Part shown: one piece after another, positions 9,012 to 22,062 of the stretch
Position numbering within the stretch: the stretch's first letter is position 1
Layout: every line of letters starts with the position of its first letter
NCBI RefSeq assembly: GCF_001997295.1
Contig: NZ_CP019605.1
Coordinates: forward strand, 992,001-1,056,000
Direction of reading: 5' to 3'
Length of the DNA: 64,000 nt
DNA from: Tessaracoccus flavus
GTDB taxonomy: Bacteria; Actinomycetota; Actinomycetes; Propionibacteriales; Propionibacteriaceae
Notes under the pieces: model-generated
What the model was told of the DNA's origin: nothing
The model's database searches: none
Seen by the model: the letters and a program-made list of their open reading frames with translations, nothing else
Made by a program: the position numbers and the translations under genes

Positions 9012-9569
9012 ATGATCGCCGAAATCCAGAAGGAAGCCTCGAACAAGATGTCGTACGCGGTCGACCACGCCCGCGAAGACCTGGCCACGATCCGGACCGG
9101 ACGTGCCCATCCCGCGATGTTCAACAAGATCCAGGCCGACTACTACGGAGCGCCCACGCCGCTGCAGCAGCTGGCGACCTTCACGTCGACCGACCCCCGC
9201 TCGATGATGATCACCCCCTTCGACCGCAGCGCCATCGGCGCAATCGAGAAGGCCATCCGCGAGGCCGACCTCGGCGTGAACCCCAGCAACGACGGCAACG
9301 CCGTCCGCATCGTCATGCCGCAGCTGACAGAGGAGCGCCGCAAGGAGTACATCAAGATGGCCAAGGCCAAGGCTGAGGACGCCCGCATCGCGGTGCGCAA
9401 CGTCCGTCGCCACTCCCACGATCAGCTCAAGAAGCTGCAGAAGGACGGCGAGATCAGCGAGGACGACCTGAGCCGGGCTGAGAAGGCGCTCGACGCGTCG
9501 ACGAAGAAGTTTGTCGAGAGCATCGACGAGATCCTCAAGCACAAGGAAGCCGAGCTCAACGAGATCTGA
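9012..9569 (+). CDS. frr: Ribosome recycling factor
   Basis: Splits post-termination ribosomes together with EF-G. The length of 185 residues and sequence are typical: RTGRAHPAMF near the N-terminus and RRHSHDQLKKLQKDGEISEDD in the long helical domain. Its TGA stop overlaps the ATG of cdsA by one base, implying co-translation. Confidence 0.97.
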   Translation: MIAEIQKEASNKMSYAVDHAREDLATIRTGRAHPAMFNKIQADYYGAPTPLQQLATFTSTDPRSMMITPFDRSAIGAIEKAIREADLGVNPSNDGNAVRIVMPQLTEERRKEYIKMAKAKAEDARIAVRNVRRHSHDQLKKLQKDGEISEDDLSRAEKALDASTKKFVESIDEILKHKEAELNEI

Positions 9570-10429
9570 TGAGCGACGCGCCGGCGACCAGACCGACCTC
9601 GCGCGCCGGCCGGGACCTCCCGGCGGCGATCGGGGTCGGTGTGGCGTTGTTCGCTGTGCTCGCGATCGGACTCATCTGGGTCCACTGGCTGTTCATCGCG
9701 CTCGCCACCGTCGCCCTGTGCCTGGGGGCCATCGAGGTGGCACGTGCCCTCAGGCTCAAGCACATGCACGCGGAGACCGTCCCCATCGTTGTGGGAACCG
9801 GTCTGAGCGTGCTGGGCGGCTACCTGGCCAGCGTCATCGATCTCAGGATCGAGCCGACGACCTTCGTCGTGATCTGTCTGGCGGGAACCCTGTTCGCCTC
9901 GTTGGCCGCGCGCCTGCCACGCGGTGCCCACGGGTTTGTCCGGGACGCGGCGGCCAGCGCCTTCGTGATCGCCTACATCCCTCTGCTGGGGGTCTTCATC
10001 CCACTGCTCCTGGGCTCGAGCCTCGGGGCTCTGCGGATGCTGACGGTGATCGGTTGCGTCGTGGCAGCCGACGTCGGCGCCTACGCGTTCGGAGTGTTGT
10101 TCGGCCGGCACAAGATGGCCCCGACCATCAGCCCCAGCAAGACCTGGGAGGGGCTCGCCGGAGGCGTGATCACCGCCATGGCGGTGGGAGTGCTCGCCTC
10201 GGTCTTCCTGCTGGGGGCGCCCTGGTGGGTAGGCCTGCCGCTCGGCCTGTTCGTGTCGCTCGGAGCGGTGCTGGGGGACCTCGTCGAGTCGCTCATCAAG
10301 CGCGACGCGGGGCTCAAAGACATGTCCAACTTCCTGCCCGGACACGGCGGGGTCATGGATCGACTCGATTCGATGCTGCTGGCCGTCCCGGTAGGCTGGC
10401 TGATCCTGCACCTCGCGCTCGGCCTCTGA
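9569..10429 (+). CDS. cdsA: Phosphatidate cytidylyltransferase
   Basis: Makes CDP-diacylglycerol from phosphatidic acid and CTP, the precursor of phosphatidylglycerol, cardiolipin and phosphatidylinositol. The 286-residue protein is strongly hydrophobic with about eight membrane segments. It carries the family signature near the C-terminus ([13 protein letters not shown], then [34 protein letters not shown]). The first 20 residues are a short polar cytoplasmic stretch. The place between frr and rlmN is the usual actinobacterial one. Confidence 0.95.
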   Translation: MSDAPATRPTSRAGRDLPAAIGVGVALFAVLAIGLIWVHWLFIALATVALCLGAIEVARALRLKHMHAETVPIVVGTGLSVLGGYLASVIDLRIEPTTFVVICLAGTLFASLAARLPRGAHGFVRDAAASAFVIAYIPLLGVFIPLLLGSSLGALRMLTVIGCVVAADVGAYAFGVLFGRHKMAPTISPSKTWEGLAGGVITAMAVGVLASVFLLGAPWWVGLPLGLFVSLGAVLGDLVESLIKRDAGLKDMSNFLPGHGGVMDRLDSMLLAVPVGWLILHLALGL

Positions 10430-10445
10430 CCCGAAAGGCACGCCA

Positions 10446-11570
10446 ATGTCTGGCTCCCCGCTTCCCCTTGTCTTCGATGCGCCCGCGCGCGGCAAGGCGC
10501 CCAAGCACTGGCTCGATCTGACCCCCGACGAGCGGCGCGAGACCGCGGAGAAGCTCGGCCTGCCGCGATACCGCGCCGACCAGATCTCCCGCCACGTCTT
10601 CGACCGACTCGAGGACGACGCGACGCACTTCACCGATCTTCCCGCTGCCATCCGGGAGGACCTCGCCGAGCAGATCTTCCCGTCACTGCTGGAACGGGTG
10701 ACCACTCGAACGGCCGACAAGGGGGCCACCGTCAAGACGCTGTGGAAGCTCCACGACGGCTCGCTGTTGGAGTCGGTCCTCATGCGCTACCCCAACCGCT
10801 CCACCCTGTGCATCTCGTCCCAGGCGGGCTGCGGCATGGCGTGCCCGTTCTGCGCCACCGGCCAGGGGGGCCTCAAGCGGAACCTCAGCCAGGCCGAGAT
10901 CACCATCCAGGCGCTCGCCGCCAATCAGATGCTGACCAGGGGTGAGGTGCCCGGGACGACCGGGCGGCTCAACAACATCGTGTTCATGGGCATGGGCGAG
11001 CCGTTGGCCAACTACAGGGCGGTGCTCGGCTCGATCCGAACGCTGCTGGCACCGAGCCCGGACGGCTTCGGCATGAGCGCCCGCGGGATCACCGTGTCGA
11101 CGGTCGGCCTGGTCCCGCAGATCAGAAAGCTCACGGAGGAGGAACTGCCGCTGACGCTCGCTGTGTCGTTGCATGCCCCCGACGACGAGTTGCGCGATGA
11201 GATCGTACCCGTCAACAACCGCTGGAAGGTCGCGGAGGTCGTCGATGCGGCTTGGGACTACGCACGCACGACGAAGCGCCGCGTGTCCATCGAGTACGCG
11301 ATGATGCGCGACATCAACGACCAGGTGTCTCGCGCCCACCTCCTCGCCGACATCCTGAAGCGACGCGGCGACTGGGGATGGGTCCACGTCAACCTCATCC
11401 CGCTCAACCCCACCCCAGGGTCCAAGTGGACCGCCTCCCGCAAGGAGGACGAGCGTGCCTTCGTCGCCACACTGGAACGCAGGGGAGTCCCCGTGACGTT
11501 GCGCGACACCCGAGGATCCGAGATCGACGGCGCCTGCGGCCAGCTCGCCGCCACGGTCGAGGCGTCCTGA
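10446..11570 (+). CDS. rlmN: 23S rRNA/tRNA adenine-C2 methyltransferase RlmN
   Basis: Radical-SAM enzyme methylating A2503 of 23S rRNA and A37 of some tRNAs. The 374-residue product has the [4Fe-4S] motif CGMACPFC (C129, C133, C136) and the conserved [17 protein letters not shown] and [13 protein letters not shown] sequences. The last includes the C-terminal Cys that forms the methyl-transfer intermediate. Last gene of the pyrH-frr-cdsA-rlmN run. Confidence 0.96.
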   Translation: MSGSPLPLVFDAPARGKAPKHWLDLTPDERRETAEKLGLPRYRADQISRHVFDRLEDDATHFTDLPAAIREDLAEQIFPSLLERVTTRTADKGATVKTLWKLHDGSLLESVLMRYPNRSTLCISSQAGCGMACPFCATGQGGLKRNLSQAEITIQALAANQMLTRGEVPGTTGRLNNIVFMGMGEPLANYRAVLGSIRTLLAPSPDGFGMSARGITVSTVGLVPQIRKLTEEELPLTLAVSLHAPDDELRDEIVPVNNRWKVAEVVDAAWDYARTTKRRVSIEYAMMRDINDQVSRAHLLADILKRRGDWGWVHVNLIPLNPTPGSKWTASRKEDERAFVATLERRGVPVTLRDTRGSEIDGACGQLAATVEAS

Positions 11571-11614
11571 GGAGAGGGTCCAGTCTCACTCCTCGTCGAA
11601 TCATGGGCGGCTGA

Positions 11615-13716
<2,102 letters not shown>

Positions 13717-13770
13717 GCCCACGATCATGGCAGGCCGGGTCAAGTGATCCGTCGCTCTAGGAGCGTTCCC

Positions 13771-13776
13771 TAGACT
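13771..13776 (+). promoter_or_regulatory. -10 box immediately before dxr
   Basis: TAGACT ends 6 bp before the GTG of dxr, and no Shine-Dalgarno site lies between. This suggests a leaderless transcript. Confidence 0.5.
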
Positions 13777-13782
13777 GATGGG

Positions 13783-14985
13783 GTGCGCACCATCGTCCTT
13801 CTCGGCAGCACCGGCTCGATCGGTACCCAGACCCTCGACGTCATCTCCTCGCGACGCGACCAGTTCAGGGTCACCGGCCTGTCAGCCTCCGGCGGAAACC
13901 TGGAGCTGCTGGCGCGGCAGATCATCGAGTTCAAGCCGGACGTCGTGGCTCTTGCGAGGGCGAGCGCAGCCCAGGAGCTCCAGCGGCTGCTCTACGCGGA
14001 GGCCGACAGGCACGAGTGGAACCAGGGCGGTTACCAACTGCCCAAGCTGCTCCTCGGGCCCGACGCGTCCACCACCCTCGCCGCGCAGGGCGCCGACGTC
14101 GTCGTCAACGCCATCACCGGTGCCGCCGGCCTCGGCCCGACCCTGGCCGCTCTGAAGGCCGGGAGCACTCTGGCGCTGGCGAACAAGGAATCGCTGGTCA
14201 TCGGTGGGCGGCTGGTGACGCAGGCAGCCGCCCCGGGTCAGATCGTCGCGGTCGACTCTGAGCATTCCGCCTTCGCCCAGGCGTTGCGTTGCGGCCGAGC
14301 CGACGAAGTCCGCAGGCTCATCCTGACGGCCTCGGGCGGTCCGTTCCGGGGAAAGACCGGCGAGGAACTCGTCGACGTCACTCCCCAACAGGCGATGGCC
14401 CATCCCACCTGGGACATGGGCCGCGTCATCACGATCAACTCCTCGACGCTGGTGAACAAGGGTCTCGAGCTCATCGAGGCGGCACTGCTGTACGACGTCG
14501 ACTTCGACGACATCGTTGTGACCGTCCATCCCCAGTCGATCGTCCACTCCATGGTGGAGTTCCATGACGGTTCCACGATCGCGCAGGCCTCGCCGCCCGA
14601 CATGCGGCTGCCCATCGGCATCGCGCTGACCTGGCCCGAGCGCCTCGCAGACGCCGCACAGCCCTGCGACTGGAGCACGGCCAGCAGCTGGACGTTCGAG
14701 CCCCTCGACTCCGAGACCTTTCCCGCCGTGGAGATCGCGCGGGTGGCAGGCAAGGCCGCCGGCACAGCCCCCGCGGTGTACAACGCAGCGAACGAGGCCT
14801 GCGTCGACGCCTTCTGGGAGGGCCGCATCGGCTTCCTCGACATCACCCGGATCGTCGGCCAGTGCGTCGACGAGCACCTCGACCGCGGTCACGTGACCGA
14901 TGACAGCCTCACCGTTGACGACGTGCTGGCTGCGGACGCGTGGGGCCGCGCGCGGGCGGCCGAGATCTGCGGGGTCGCGGCGTGA
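13783..14985 (+). CDS. dxr: 1-deoxy-D-xylulose 5-phosphate reductoisomerase
   Basis: First committed step of the methylerythritol phosphate isoprenoid pathway, converting DXP to MEP with NADPH. At 400 residues it is normal. Signatures: N-terminal nucleotide-binding [26 protein letters not shown], the metal-binding [11 protein letters not shown] and the flexible-loop region AHPTWDMG. Overlaps rseP by GTGA. dxr-rseP-ispG is the standard actinobacterial order. Confidence 0.97.
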   Translation: MRTIVLLGSTGSIGTQTLDVISSRRDQFRVTGLSASGGNLELLARQIIEFKPDVVALARASAAQELQRLLYAEADRHEWNQGGYQLPKLLLGPDASTTLAAQGADVVVNAITGAAGLGPTLAALKAGSTLALANKESLVIGGRLVTQAAAPGQIVAVDSEHSAFAQALRCGRADEVRRLILTASGGPFRGKTGEELVDVTPQQAMAHPTWDMGRVITINSSTLVNKGLELIEAALLYDVDFDDIVVTVHPQSIVHSMVEFHDGSTIAQASPPDMRLPIGIALTWPERLADAAQPCDWSTASSWTFEPLDSETFPAVEIARVAGKAAGTAPAVYNAANEACVDAFWEGRIGFLDITRIVGQCVDEHLDRGHVTDDSLTVDDVLAADAWGRARAAEICGVAA

Positions 14986-16268
14986 CCGTCCTGCTGACGG
15001 TGCTGTTCGCGCTGCTGTTCTTCGCCCTGATCATGGCCTCGATCGCCCTGCACGAGGTCGGTCACCTCGTCCCCGCGAAGCTCTTTGGGGTGAAGGTGAC
15101 GCAGTACTTCGTCGGCTTCGGCAAGACGCTGTGGTCCTTCCGCCGGGGCGAGACCGAGTACGGCATCAAGGCGTTCCCGCTCGGCGGCTACGTCCGCCTC
15201 GTCGGCATGTACCCGCCCCAGAGGCACCGTGCGGACGCGAAGGGACGGCTGGAACGCCTCGCCGACCAGGCCCGCGCCTACGAGTGGGAGGACATCCGGC
15301 CCCAGGACGACGGCCGCCTCTTCTTCCAGAAGAAGACGTGGCAGAAGGTCATCGTCATGCTCGCGGGGCCCGCGATGAACGTGCTCATCGCCTTCGTCCT
15401 CTTCCTCGGCATCAACGTCTTCCACGGAAGCTACGAGCCGACGCTGACCGTGGAGCAGGTGTCCGAGTGCGCGGTGCGCGCGGACCGCGCCGATCAGACC
15501 TGCACCCAGGGCGATCCATCGACCCCCGCAGCCCTCGCCGGCGTCTCGACCGGTGACGTCCTCGTGTCGTTCAACGGCACCGAGCTGACGTCCTGGGAGC
15601 AGATGGGCGACCTCATCCGCGACAATCGCGACCAGCCCGCGACGGTCGTCGTGGAGCGCGACGGGGAACTCGTCGAGCTGCCCACGGTCAACACCGTGCT
15701 CAACTACGTCCCCGACCGGCTCGACCCGACACGGATGGTCGAGGCCGGCTTCTTCGGCGTCTCGCCCGCCACGGCGTTGGTGCGCGGCGGTCCGGTGGCC
15801 ACGGCTCAACAGATGTGGACGCTGACGAAGCAGTCCGCCGTCGCTCTGGCCAGCTTCCCGGTGCGGATCTACAACGTGGCCGCGGATCTGGTCACCGGCC
15901 AACCCCGCGACGTCAACTCTCCGCTCAGCATCGTCGGCGCCTCCCGCGTCGCGGGAGAGATCGGCACCACCGACAGCCTGGAGGCCACCGAGAAGGTGGT
16001 GACCTGGGTGTCGCTGCTGGCCGCGGTCAACCTCTTCGTGGCGCTGCTCAACCTCGTGCCGCTCCTCCCGCTGGACGGCGGGCACGTCGCGGGTGCGGTG
16101 TACGAATGGCTGCGGCGGGTCCTGGCCAGGATGAGCGGACGGCCCGACCCGGGACCGGTCGATACGGCCAAGGGCCTGCCGATCACCTACCTGGTCGGCG
16201 GCTTCCTCCTCCTGGGCGGTGTGGTGCTGATCCTGGCCGACATCATCAGCCCCATCCGCCTGTTCTGA
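14982..16268 (+). CDS. rseP: Site-2 intramembrane metalloprotease (RseP/Rip1 type)
   Basis: M50-family zinc protease that cuts anti-sigma factors or signal proteins within the membrane. The 428-residue product has HEVGH (24-28) in the first membrane helix, a central PDZ domain ([19 protein letters not shown]), and the C-terminal LPLDGGH motif in a membrane helix that provides the third zinc ligand. About four membrane segments in all. Starts at a GTG overlapping the dxr stop by four bases. The substrate here is unknown; in mycobacteria the homologue is Rip1. Confidence 0.93.
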   Translation: MTVLLTVLFALLFFALIMASIALHEVGHLVPAKLFGVKVTQYFVGFGKTLWSFRRGETEYGIKAFPLGGYVRLVGMYPPQRHRADAKGRLERLADQARAYEWEDIRPQDDGRLFFQKKTWQKVIVMLAGPAMNVLIAFVLFLGINVFHGSYEPTLTVEQVSECAVRADRADQTCTQGDPSTPAALAGVSTGDVLVSFNGTELTSWEQMGDLIRDNRDQPATVVVERDGELVELPTVNTVLNYVPDRLDPTRMVEAGFFGVSPATALVRGGPVATAQQMWTLTKQSAVALASFPVRIYNVAADLVTGQPRDVNSPLSIVGASRVAGEIGTTDSLEATEKVVTWVSLLAAVNLFVALLNLVPLLPLDGGHVAGAVYEWLRRVLARMSGRPDPGPVDTAKGLPITYLVGGFLLLGGVVLILADIISPIRLF

Positions 16269-16331
16269 AGCCGCGGGGGCTCACTCCCGGCGGGCGTCGC
16301 GCTGGAGGATCGGAACCCACCGCGCGCGCGA

Positions 16332-16337
16332 TAGGCT
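16332..16337 (+). promoter_or_regulatory. -10 box immediately before ispG
   Basis: TAGGCT ends 7 bp before the ispG ATG without an intervening ribosome-binding site; probable leaderless start. Confidence 0.5.
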
Positions 16338-16344
16338 TGGTCGC

Positions 16345-17487
16345 ATGTCAGTGAAACTCGGTATGCCCGCCGCACCTGCTCCTACCCTGGCCCCTCGCCG
16401 GCCCACCAGGAAGATCCAGGTCGGCAAGGTGGCCGTCGGTGGCGATGCGCCGATCAGCGTCCAGTCCATGACCACCACCAAGACCACCGACATCAACGCC
16501 ACGCTGCAGCAGATCGCGGAGTTGACCGCGACCGGCTGTGACATCGTCCGCGTGGCCGTGCCGAGCCAGGACGACGCGGAGGTGTTGCCCATCATCGCGA
16601 TGAAGTCGCAGATCCCCGTCATCGCCGACATCCACTTCCAGCCGAAGTACGTTTTCGCTGCGATCGACGCCGGCTGTGCCGCAGTGCGGGTGAACCCCGG
16701 CAACATCAAGCAGTTCGACGACAAGGTGGCCGAAATCGCCAAGGCCGCCGGCGACGCAGGGGTGAGCCTTCGCATCGGCGTCAATGCCGGCTCGCTCGAC
16801 AAGCGACTGTTGGCCAAGTACGGCGCACCGACGGCGGAGGCGCTCGTCGAGTCCGCCCTCTGGGAGGCGTCCCTGTTCGAGGAGGTCGGCTTCTACGACT
16901 TCAAGATCTCCGTCAAGCACAACGATCCCGTCGTCATGGTGCGCGCCTACGAGCTCCTGAGCGAGAAGTGCCAGTACCCCCTCCACCTCGGCGTCACCGA
17001 GGCCGGCCCCGCCTTCCAGGGGACGATCAAGAGCTCCGTCGCCTTCGGTGCGCTGCTCAGCCAGGGCATCGGCGACACGATCCGTGTGTCGCTGTCCGCC
17101 CCTCCCGCCGAGGAGGTCAAGGTCGGGCTCAAGATCCTCGAGTCACTCAACCTGCGCCCCCGCAAGCTGGACATCGTCTCCTGCCCCTCCTGCGGACGCG
17201 CGCAGGTGGACGTCTACACGCTCGCCGAGCAGGTCACCAAGGGGCTGGAGGGCATGGAGGCCCCGCTCCGCGTCGCCGTCATGGGCTGCGTGGTCAACGG
17301 ACCGGGAGAGGCGCGTGAAGCCGACCTCGGAGTGGCCTCCGGCAACGGCAAGGGCCAGATCTTCGTCAAGGGTGAGGTCATCAAGACCGTCCCCGAGGAG
17401 GAGATCGTCGAGACACTGCTGTTCGAGGCGCGCAGGCTCGCCGCCGAGATGGGCGAACTGGGCCAGCCCGAGGTCTCCGTCTCCTAG
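16345..17487 (+). CDS. ispG: 4-hydroxy-3-methylbut-2-enyl diphosphate synthase (IspG)
   Basis: [4Fe-4S] enzyme of the MEP pathway, making HMBPP from MEcPP. 380 residues. Iron-sulfur ligands are visible in [14 protein letters not shown] (CxxC) and [14 protein letters not shown] (third Cys). The TIM-barrel part has [11 protein letters not shown] and [12 protein letters not shown]. No ribosome-binding site precedes the ATG; a -10 box sits 7 bp upstream instead. Its stop codon overlaps the -10 box of the next gene. Confidence 0.97.
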   Translation: MSVKLGMPAAPAPTLAPRRPTRKIQVGKVAVGGDAPISVQSMTTTKTTDINATLQQIAELTATGCDIVRVAVPSQDDAEVLPIIAMKSQIPVIADIHFQPKYVFAAIDAGCAAVRVNPGNIKQFDDKVAEIAKAAGDAGVSLRIGVNAGSLDKRLLAKYGAPTAEALVESALWEASLFEEVGFYDFKISVKHNDPVVMVRAYELLSEKCQYPLHLGVTEAGPAFQGTIKSSVAFGALLSQGIGDTIRVSLSAPPAEEVKVGLKILESLNLRPRKLDIVSCPSCGRAQVDVYTLAEQVTKGLEGMEAPLRVAVMGCVVNGPGEAREADLGVASGNGKGQIFVKGEVIKTVPEEEIVETLLFEARRLAAEMGELGQPEVSVS

Positions 17488-17490
17488 AGT
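17485..17490 (+). promoter_or_regulatory. -10 box before the DUF4081-GNAT gene
   Basis: TAGAGT begins with the TAG stop codon of ispG and ends 8 bp before the next ATG; a probable leaderless start inside the ispG end. Confidence 0.45.
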
Positions 17491-17498
17491 TATCCTCC

Positions 17499-18332
17499 AT
17501 GACACCCCGGTTGCGCGCACTCGGAGGCGCCGACCGGCACGAGGCGCTCGCCTTCCTCGCAGAGAGCCCGATCGAGAACCTGTTCCTCGCCAGCAAGATC
17601 GCCGCGTACGGGATCGACCGTCGTCGGCTGGGCAACATCCACGCCTTCGAGCGTGACGGGCGCATCACGTCGCTGCTCCTGGACGGAGGGACGGTCTTCG
17701 TCGCAGGCTTCGACCCGGAGGCGCTGCCTGCGTTCGTGGGCCAGTTGGGGCCCGTCCGACGCTGCTCGTCCATCCTGGGGCCGTCGGTGTCCGTCCTGGG
17801 ACTCTACGTCGGTCTGTCGGAGCGGTGGAAGGGGTCCTGGGGCAACGTCAGCAATATCCGCAAGCGTCAGCCGTTGATGCTCCTCGAGCAGCCGCCCGAG
17901 GCCGAAGCGGACCCGAGGGTTCGCCAGCTCACGCGCGACGACTACACCAGCTACCTCGACGCCTCCGTCCACATGTACACCGAGGAGATCGGCAGTTCGC
18001 CGTTCAAGTACGGCAGCGGCTACGAACGCTTCGTGATGCAGCGCCTGGTCGACCGCGACGCCTACGGCATCGTCGAGGACGGCAAGGTGATCTTCAAGGC
18101 AGATCTGGGGCCGAAGCTCGGCCGCCAAGCCCAACTGCAGGGGGTCTGGGTGGACCCGGCGCTCCGTGGCACCGGGCTGAGCGTCCCCGCCCTGTCCGGC
18201 ATGCTGCGCCTCGCCATGGTCCGCTACCCCCAGATGAGCCTCTACGTCAACGACTTCAACGCGCCCGCCATCCGAGCCTACGAGCGTCTCGGGTTTGCGG
18301 AGATCGGCGCCCTGGCGACGGTCCACTACTGA
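17499..18332 (+). CDS. DUF4081 plus GNAT acetyltransferase-like protein
   Basis: 277 residues. The N-terminal half (to about 130) resembles the actinobacterial DUF4081 domain, and the C-terminal half is a GNAT fold. LQGVWVDPALRGTGLSVPAL is the acetyl-CoA-binding segment and LYVNDFNAPAIRAYERLGF the last strand-helix. The arrangement ispG-DUF4081/GNAT-proS recurs in actinobacteria, but the acceptor substrate is not known. The stretch VHMYTEEIGSSPF at the domain junction is conserved-looking and may line the active site. Confidence 0.85.
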   Translation: MTPRLRALGGADRHEALAFLAESPIENLFLASKIAAYGIDRRRLGNIHAFERDGRITSLLLDGGTVFVAGFDPEALPAFVGQLGPVRRCSSILGPSVSVLGLYVGLSERWKGSWGNVSNIRKRQPLMLLEQPPEAEADPRVRQLTRDDYTSYLDASVHMYTEEIGSSPFKYGSGYERFVMQRLVDRDAYGIVEDGKVIFKADLGPKLGRQAQLQGVWVDPALRGTGLSVPALSGMLRLAMVRYPQMSLYVNDFNAPAIRAYERLGFAEIGALATVHY

Positions 18333-18370
18333 CGGTCCGCGCTGCGCGCGGCCGGGCCCGATCGTCCCGC

Positions 18371-18376
18371 TACAGT
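18371..18376 (+). promoter_or_regulatory. -10 box immediately before proS
   Basis: TACAGT ends 7 bp before the GTG start of proS and there is no Shine-Dalgarno site; probable leaderless transcript. Confidence 0.5.
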
Positions 18377-18383
18377 TGGGCGC

Positions 18384-20159
18384 GTGATATCGAAGCTCTC
18401 CACCCTGTTCGTCCGTACCCTCCGCGACGACCCTGCGGACGCGGAAGTGCCGAGCCACCGCTGGCTGGTCCGTGCGGGCTACATCCGGCGCGCCGCTCCC
18501 GGCATCTACTCCTGGCTCCCGTTGGGGCTGAAGGTGCTGCAGAAGGTGGAGCGGATCGTGCGCGAGGAGATGGACGCGATCGGTGCTCAGGAGGTGAGCT
18601 TCCCGGCGCTGCTGCCGCGCGAGCCCTACGAGGAGACCGGCCGCTGGAACGAATACGGCGACCTCCTCTTCCGCCTCAAGGATCGCAGGCAGGCCGACCT
18701 GTTGCTGGGCCCGACGCACGAGGAGATGTTCACGCTGCTCGTCAAGGACCTCTACTCCTCCTACAAGGACCTGCCGATCTCGCTCTACCAGATCCAGACC
18801 AAGTACCGCGACGAGGCGCGTCCCCGCGCGGGGCTGCTGCGCGGGCGCGAGTTCATCATGAAGGACTCCTACTCGTTCGACATCGACGAGGCGGGTCTTG
18901 AGCAGAGCTACCAGCTCCACCGCCAGGCCTACCAGCGAATCTTCGAGCGTCTCGGCCTCGACTACGTGATCGTCTCCGCCATGGCCGGCGCCATGGGCGG
19001 CTCGCGCTCGGAGGAGTTCCTCGCCGTGGCGGACAACGGCGAGGACACGTTCGTGCGCTCGGCTGGTGGCTATGCGGCGAACGTGGAGGCCGTCCGCTTC
19101 GCCGCCCCCGAGGCCCTGCCCATCGCCGACGCGCCGGCCATGGCGGAGGTGGCCACCCCCAACGCTGGCACGATCGCCGGCGTGGTGGAGATCCTCAACC
19201 GCGACGTGCCGCTGGCCGACCGTGCCTGGACCGGCGCCGACACGCTGAAGAACGTGCTGTTCAAGGTGACCGAGCCCGACGGCCGCGTCCGCGCGCTCGC
19301 CGTCGGCCTCCCCGGCGACCGCGAGGTCGACGTCAAGCGGCTCACCGCAGCCCTCGAGCCCGCCGAGGCCGAGCCCTTCACCGCCGACGACTTCGCCGCC
19401 TACAGCGACCTGGTGGGGGGCTACATCTCGCCGGTCTCCCTCGACGGCACCCGGGTGCTGGGCAAGGAATCGACCACCCGCATCGAGTACCTCACCGACC
19501 CGCGCGTTGCGGAGGGCACGTACTGGGCCACGGGCGCGAACCGTCCCGACACCCACCTCACAGGGGTGACGGTGGGTCGCGATTTCACCCCCGACGGCGT
19601 CATCGACGTCGCGGAGGTCCGCGAGGGCGACCCGGCCCCGGACGGGTCGGGCCCCCTCACGCTCGCCCGCGGGATCGAGATGGGCCACATCTTCCAGCTC
19701 GGACGCAAGTACGCCGAGGCCCTCGGCCTCAAGGTGCTGGACCGCAACGGCAAGCTCGTGACCGTGACGATGGGCTCCTACGGCGTGGGAGTCTCCCGTG
19801 CCGTCGCCGCCGTCGCCGAGGCCACCTGCGATGACAAGGGCCTGTCCTGGCCCCTGGCGCTGGCGCCGTACCAGGTCCAGCTGCTGGCCACCGGCAAGGA
19901 CGCGTCGGTCTTCGAGGAGGCCGAGCGGATCGCCGGGGAACTGTCGCAGCAGGGCCTGGACGTGCTCTACGACGATCGCAAGGCCAGCCCCGGGGTCAAG
20001 TTCGCCGACTCGGAGATCATGGGAATGCCGCTGATCGTGGTCGTCGGGCGCGGCCTGGCGGACGGCAAGGTCGAGTTGCGCATCCGCTCCACGGGGGAGA
20101 AGCGTGAGATCGCCGTCGCCGACGCGGTCGCCGAGGTGCTAGCCGCGGCCGGACGGTAG
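18384..20159 (+). CDS. proS: Prolyl-tRNA synthetase (bacterial type)
   Basis: Charges tRNA-Pro. The 591-residue length with an insertion between motifs 2 and 3 marks the bacterial form carrying a cis-editing domain. Class II motifs: motif 2 around [27 protein letters not shown], motif 3 around [15 protein letters not shown]. The C-terminal anticodon-binding domain starts near [10 protein letters not shown]. The 3' end overlaps the convergent membrane-protein gene by 21 bp. Confidence 0.97.
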   Translation: MISKLSTLFVRTLRDDPADAEVPSHRWLVRAGYIRRAAPGIYSWLPLGLKVLQKVERIVREEMDAIGAQEVSFPALLPREPYEETGRWNEYGDLLFRLKDRRQADLLLGPTHEEMFTLLVKDLYSSYKDLPISLYQIQTKYRDEARPRAGLLRGREFIMKDSYSFDIDEAGLEQSYQLHRQAYQRIFERLGLDYVIVSAMAGAMGGSRSEEFLAVADNGEDTFVRSAGGYAANVEAVRFAAPEALPIADAPAMAEVATPNAGTIAGVVEILNRDVPLADRAWTGADTLKNVLFKVTEPDGRVRALAVGLPGDREVDVKRLTAALEPAEAEPFTADDFAAYSDLVGGYISPVSLDGTRVLGKESTTRIEYLTDPRVAEGTYWATGANRPDTHLTGVTVGRDFTPDGVIDVAEVREGDPAPDGSGPLTLARGIEMGHIFQLGRKYAEALGLKVLDRNGKLVTVTMGSYGVGVSRAVAAVAEATCDDKGLSWPLALAPYQVQLLATGKDASVFEEAERIAGELSQQGLDVLYDDRKASPGVKFADSEIMGMPLIVVVGRGLADGKVELRIRSTGEKREIAVADAVAEVLAAAGR

Positions 20160-20552
20160 GGCCCCGGGCAGGGCCGGCCTCGCGGTCTGGGTCCACAGTC
20201 CGGCGGCGACCACCATCGCGGCGACAGCCAGGCCCGCCCACAGCGTCAGCCCTCCCGCCATGACCAGGGCGACGGCTGCCAACACCCCTGAGACCAGGGA
20301 CCAGATGGCGGGCGCCCAGACGAACCGCTGCCCGGCGGACCGCCACTTCAGAAAGCCCAGCACGGCGGCGGCCACCGCCGCCAGCGCGGCGGGAAGTGCG
20401 AGGAACGCGCCGTCGGTCACCAGCGTGGGAGACCACCACGAGTGCCCCGCGTCGCCGTGGGGGAAGGTGGGCGCAACCATCAGCCCCAGGCCCACCAGGG
20501 ACGAGGTGAGGCCGCCGATCATCCAGCTCTTGCGTGATTCCGCGATAGTCAT
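20139..20552 (-). CDS. Four-helix membrane protein of unknown function
   Basis: 137 residues with four predicted membrane segments (about 12-30, 45-65, 78-100, 103-122) and a polar C-terminal tail. No known domain was recognised. Its ATG overlaps the TGA of the upstream lipoprotein gene (ATGA), so the two are probably co-translated; this overlap also fixes the start. The C-terminus overlaps proS by 21 bp on the other strand. A link to the lipoprotein is the only functional hint. Confidence 0.7.
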   Translation of the reverse strand: MTIAESRKSWMIGGLTSSLVGLGLMVAPTFPHGDAGHSWWSPTLVTDGAFLALPAALAAVAAAVLGFLKWRSAGQRFVWAPAIWSLVSGVLAAVALVMAGGLTLWAGLAVAAMVVAAGLWTQTARPALPGALPSGRG

Positions 20553-21481
20553 GCGACCCATCCTGGCCAATATTCCAGCGCCGCGCCGAAGTTCTGAGCT
20601 GCCGGCACCTGCAGCAGGAACGTCTCACGCCACTGCGGGGCCGGGTCAGCGGCCACCAGGCGACCGAACGCCTCCAGCAGTCGCAGTTCCAGCTCCGCCC
20701 ACCCTGCGCGAATCGACTCCGCCGTGTCCATCGCCGTGGGAAGCGCGAACGCTGCGGGCTGCCCTGGTTCGGCCGTCGCCGGCAGCATCTCACGGAGGTC
20801 GTTGCGCAGCACCCGTGCCTCGTCCAGGCGCTCAGACCCGGCGCCGATGAGGGGATCGTCGCGGTCGAGCCGTCCGAGCCCCACTCCGAGGCCGTAGATG
20901 AGCGCCCACACGTGCCCCAGCACGACCGGAAGCGACGCCTCGAGAGTCGTGTCCTGCAGGGGTCGCGGCTGGGCGTCTCCCGCCACGGGGGCCTGCGCCC
21001 GCGAGCGGAGCCCGACGGTGGCGGCCGCGACGGAGGCGTACAGGAGCCGTAGCTCGGGATCCGGCGCGGCGGCGGCTGCCGCCTCGAGCGGGGGGAGCGT
21101 CCCGTCGATGGAGGAGGCCAGCGCCGTCTCGGCGGCGGCGAGGTCGGTGTAAGTGGTCGGCGTCGGAACCGTCACATCGAAGGACTCCCGCGGTTCAGCG
21201 CCGAGCGGATCGAGCGCCACAAGCCTGCCCAGATGGTCGTCCGTCTGGGCCTTCGCGGCGACGGCCCAGGGCTGCTCCGGCCAGACCGGGCTGTCGATCA
21301 ACGAGCCGAGCACTGCGGCGAGCTCCGCCACCGAGGCTGCCGCCTCGGCCGCCTCGGGAGCCTGGACGGGCGGTGTGGGGGAGGGTGCCGGTCGGGGAGT
21401 CCCTGTGACGACCGGGCTCGCCGCGCAGCCGGACAGCGCAGCGACAGCAGCGCCGAGGGCGGCTCGACGGGTCAGGGACAT
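20549..21481 (-). CDS. Lipoprotein with ferritin-like DUF4439-type domain
   Basis: 310 residues. The N-terminus has paired Arg (SLTRRAALGAAVAAL) and a lipobox (ALSGC), so it should be lipid-anchored outside the membrane, perhaps exported by Tat. A Pro/Ala-rich linker follows. The rest is Ala-rich and helical, with paired ExxxxY/H-like spacing that resembles the DUF4439 four-helix bundle family of actinobacteria. That assignment is by general resemblance and location next to rimP, not by a diagnostic motif. The start at 21481 was chosen because upstream extensions lack coding character and would bury the lipobox. Confidence 0.7.
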   Translation of the reverse strand: MSLTRRAALGAAVAALSGCAASPVVTGTPRPAPSPTPPVQAPEAAEAAASVAELAAVLGSLIDSPVWPEQPWAVAAKAQTDDHLGRLVALDPLGAEPRESFDVTVPTPTTYTDLAAAETALASSIDGTLPPLEAAAAAAPDPELRLLYASVAAATVGLRSRAQAPVAGDAQPRPLQDTTLEASLPVVLGHVWALIYGLGVGLGRLDRDDPLIGAGSERLDEARVLRNDLREMLPATAEPGQPAAFALPTAMDTAESIRAGWAELELRLLEAFGRLVAADPAPQWRETFLLQVPAAQNFGAALEYWPGWVA

Positions 21482-21524
21482 GCGCCCCAGGGTAGTGGCA
21501 ATCGCGGGTGGGGGCGGGCGCAGG

Positions 21525-21530
21525 TATGCT
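21525..21530 (+). promoter_or_regulatory. Possible -10 box for rimP-nusA
   Basis: TATGCT lies 45 bp upstream of the rimP ATG, in the 94-bp gap that separates the divergent lipoprotein gene. No clear -35. Confidence 0.4.
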
Positions 21531-21575
21531 GGGACATTCACAACTGGGCCCACAACCGGATAAAGGAGCGCGTAC

Positions 21576-22061
21576 ATGCAGGACAGCCAACTCGCCTCAG
21601 TCATTGAGCCGATTCTTGCCAGCCACGGGCTGGAACTTGACAGTCTCGACGTCACCCCCGTCGGGAAGCGTTCCATCTTGAGGATCACGGTCGACGGCGA
21701 CGGCCCCAGCGGGCGCGGCCCGCTCCTCGACGACATCGCCTCCGCCTCCTCCGCCATCTCGGCGGCCCTCGATGAGAGCACGGCCGTCGGCAACTCGCCC
21801 TACACGCTGGAGGTCAGCTCGCGAGGAGTGTCGAAGCCCCTGACCGAGGCCAAGCACTACCGGCGCAACACCGGACGGCTCGTCAAGCTCAACCTGGCCG
21901 ACGAAACCCTCACCGGGCGGATCCAGGAGGTTGCCGACGACACCGTCACCATCGAGATCGACGGGACCCAGCGGGTCATCGCGCTGGCGGACATCACCAA
22001 GGCCGTGGTCCAGGTTGAACTCAACCGCCCCGCCGACGACTTTGACGGAGAGGACGACTGA
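21576..22061 (+). CDS. rimP: Ribosome maturation factor RimP
   Basis: Needed for 30S subunit assembly. 161 residues: an N-terminal alpha/beta domain with [19 protein letters not shown] and [12 protein letters not shown], then an SH3-like C-terminal domain, and an acidic tail (DDFDGEDD). AAAGGAG lies upstream of ATG. The nusA ATG follows one base after the stop. Confidence 0.95.
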   Translation: MQDSQLASVIEPILASHGLELDSLDVTPVGKRSILRITVDGDGPSGRGPLLDDIASASSAISAALDESTAVGNSPYTLEVSSRGVSKPLTEAKHYRRNTGRLVKLNLADETLTGRIQEVADDTVTIEIDGTQRVIALADITKAVVQVELNRPADDFDGEDD

Positions 22062-22062
22062 C

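Noticed and set aside
17490..19688. Long minus-strand frame opposite the GNAT gene and proS
   Set aside because: Shadow of two well-supported plus-strand genes; no recognisable motif.
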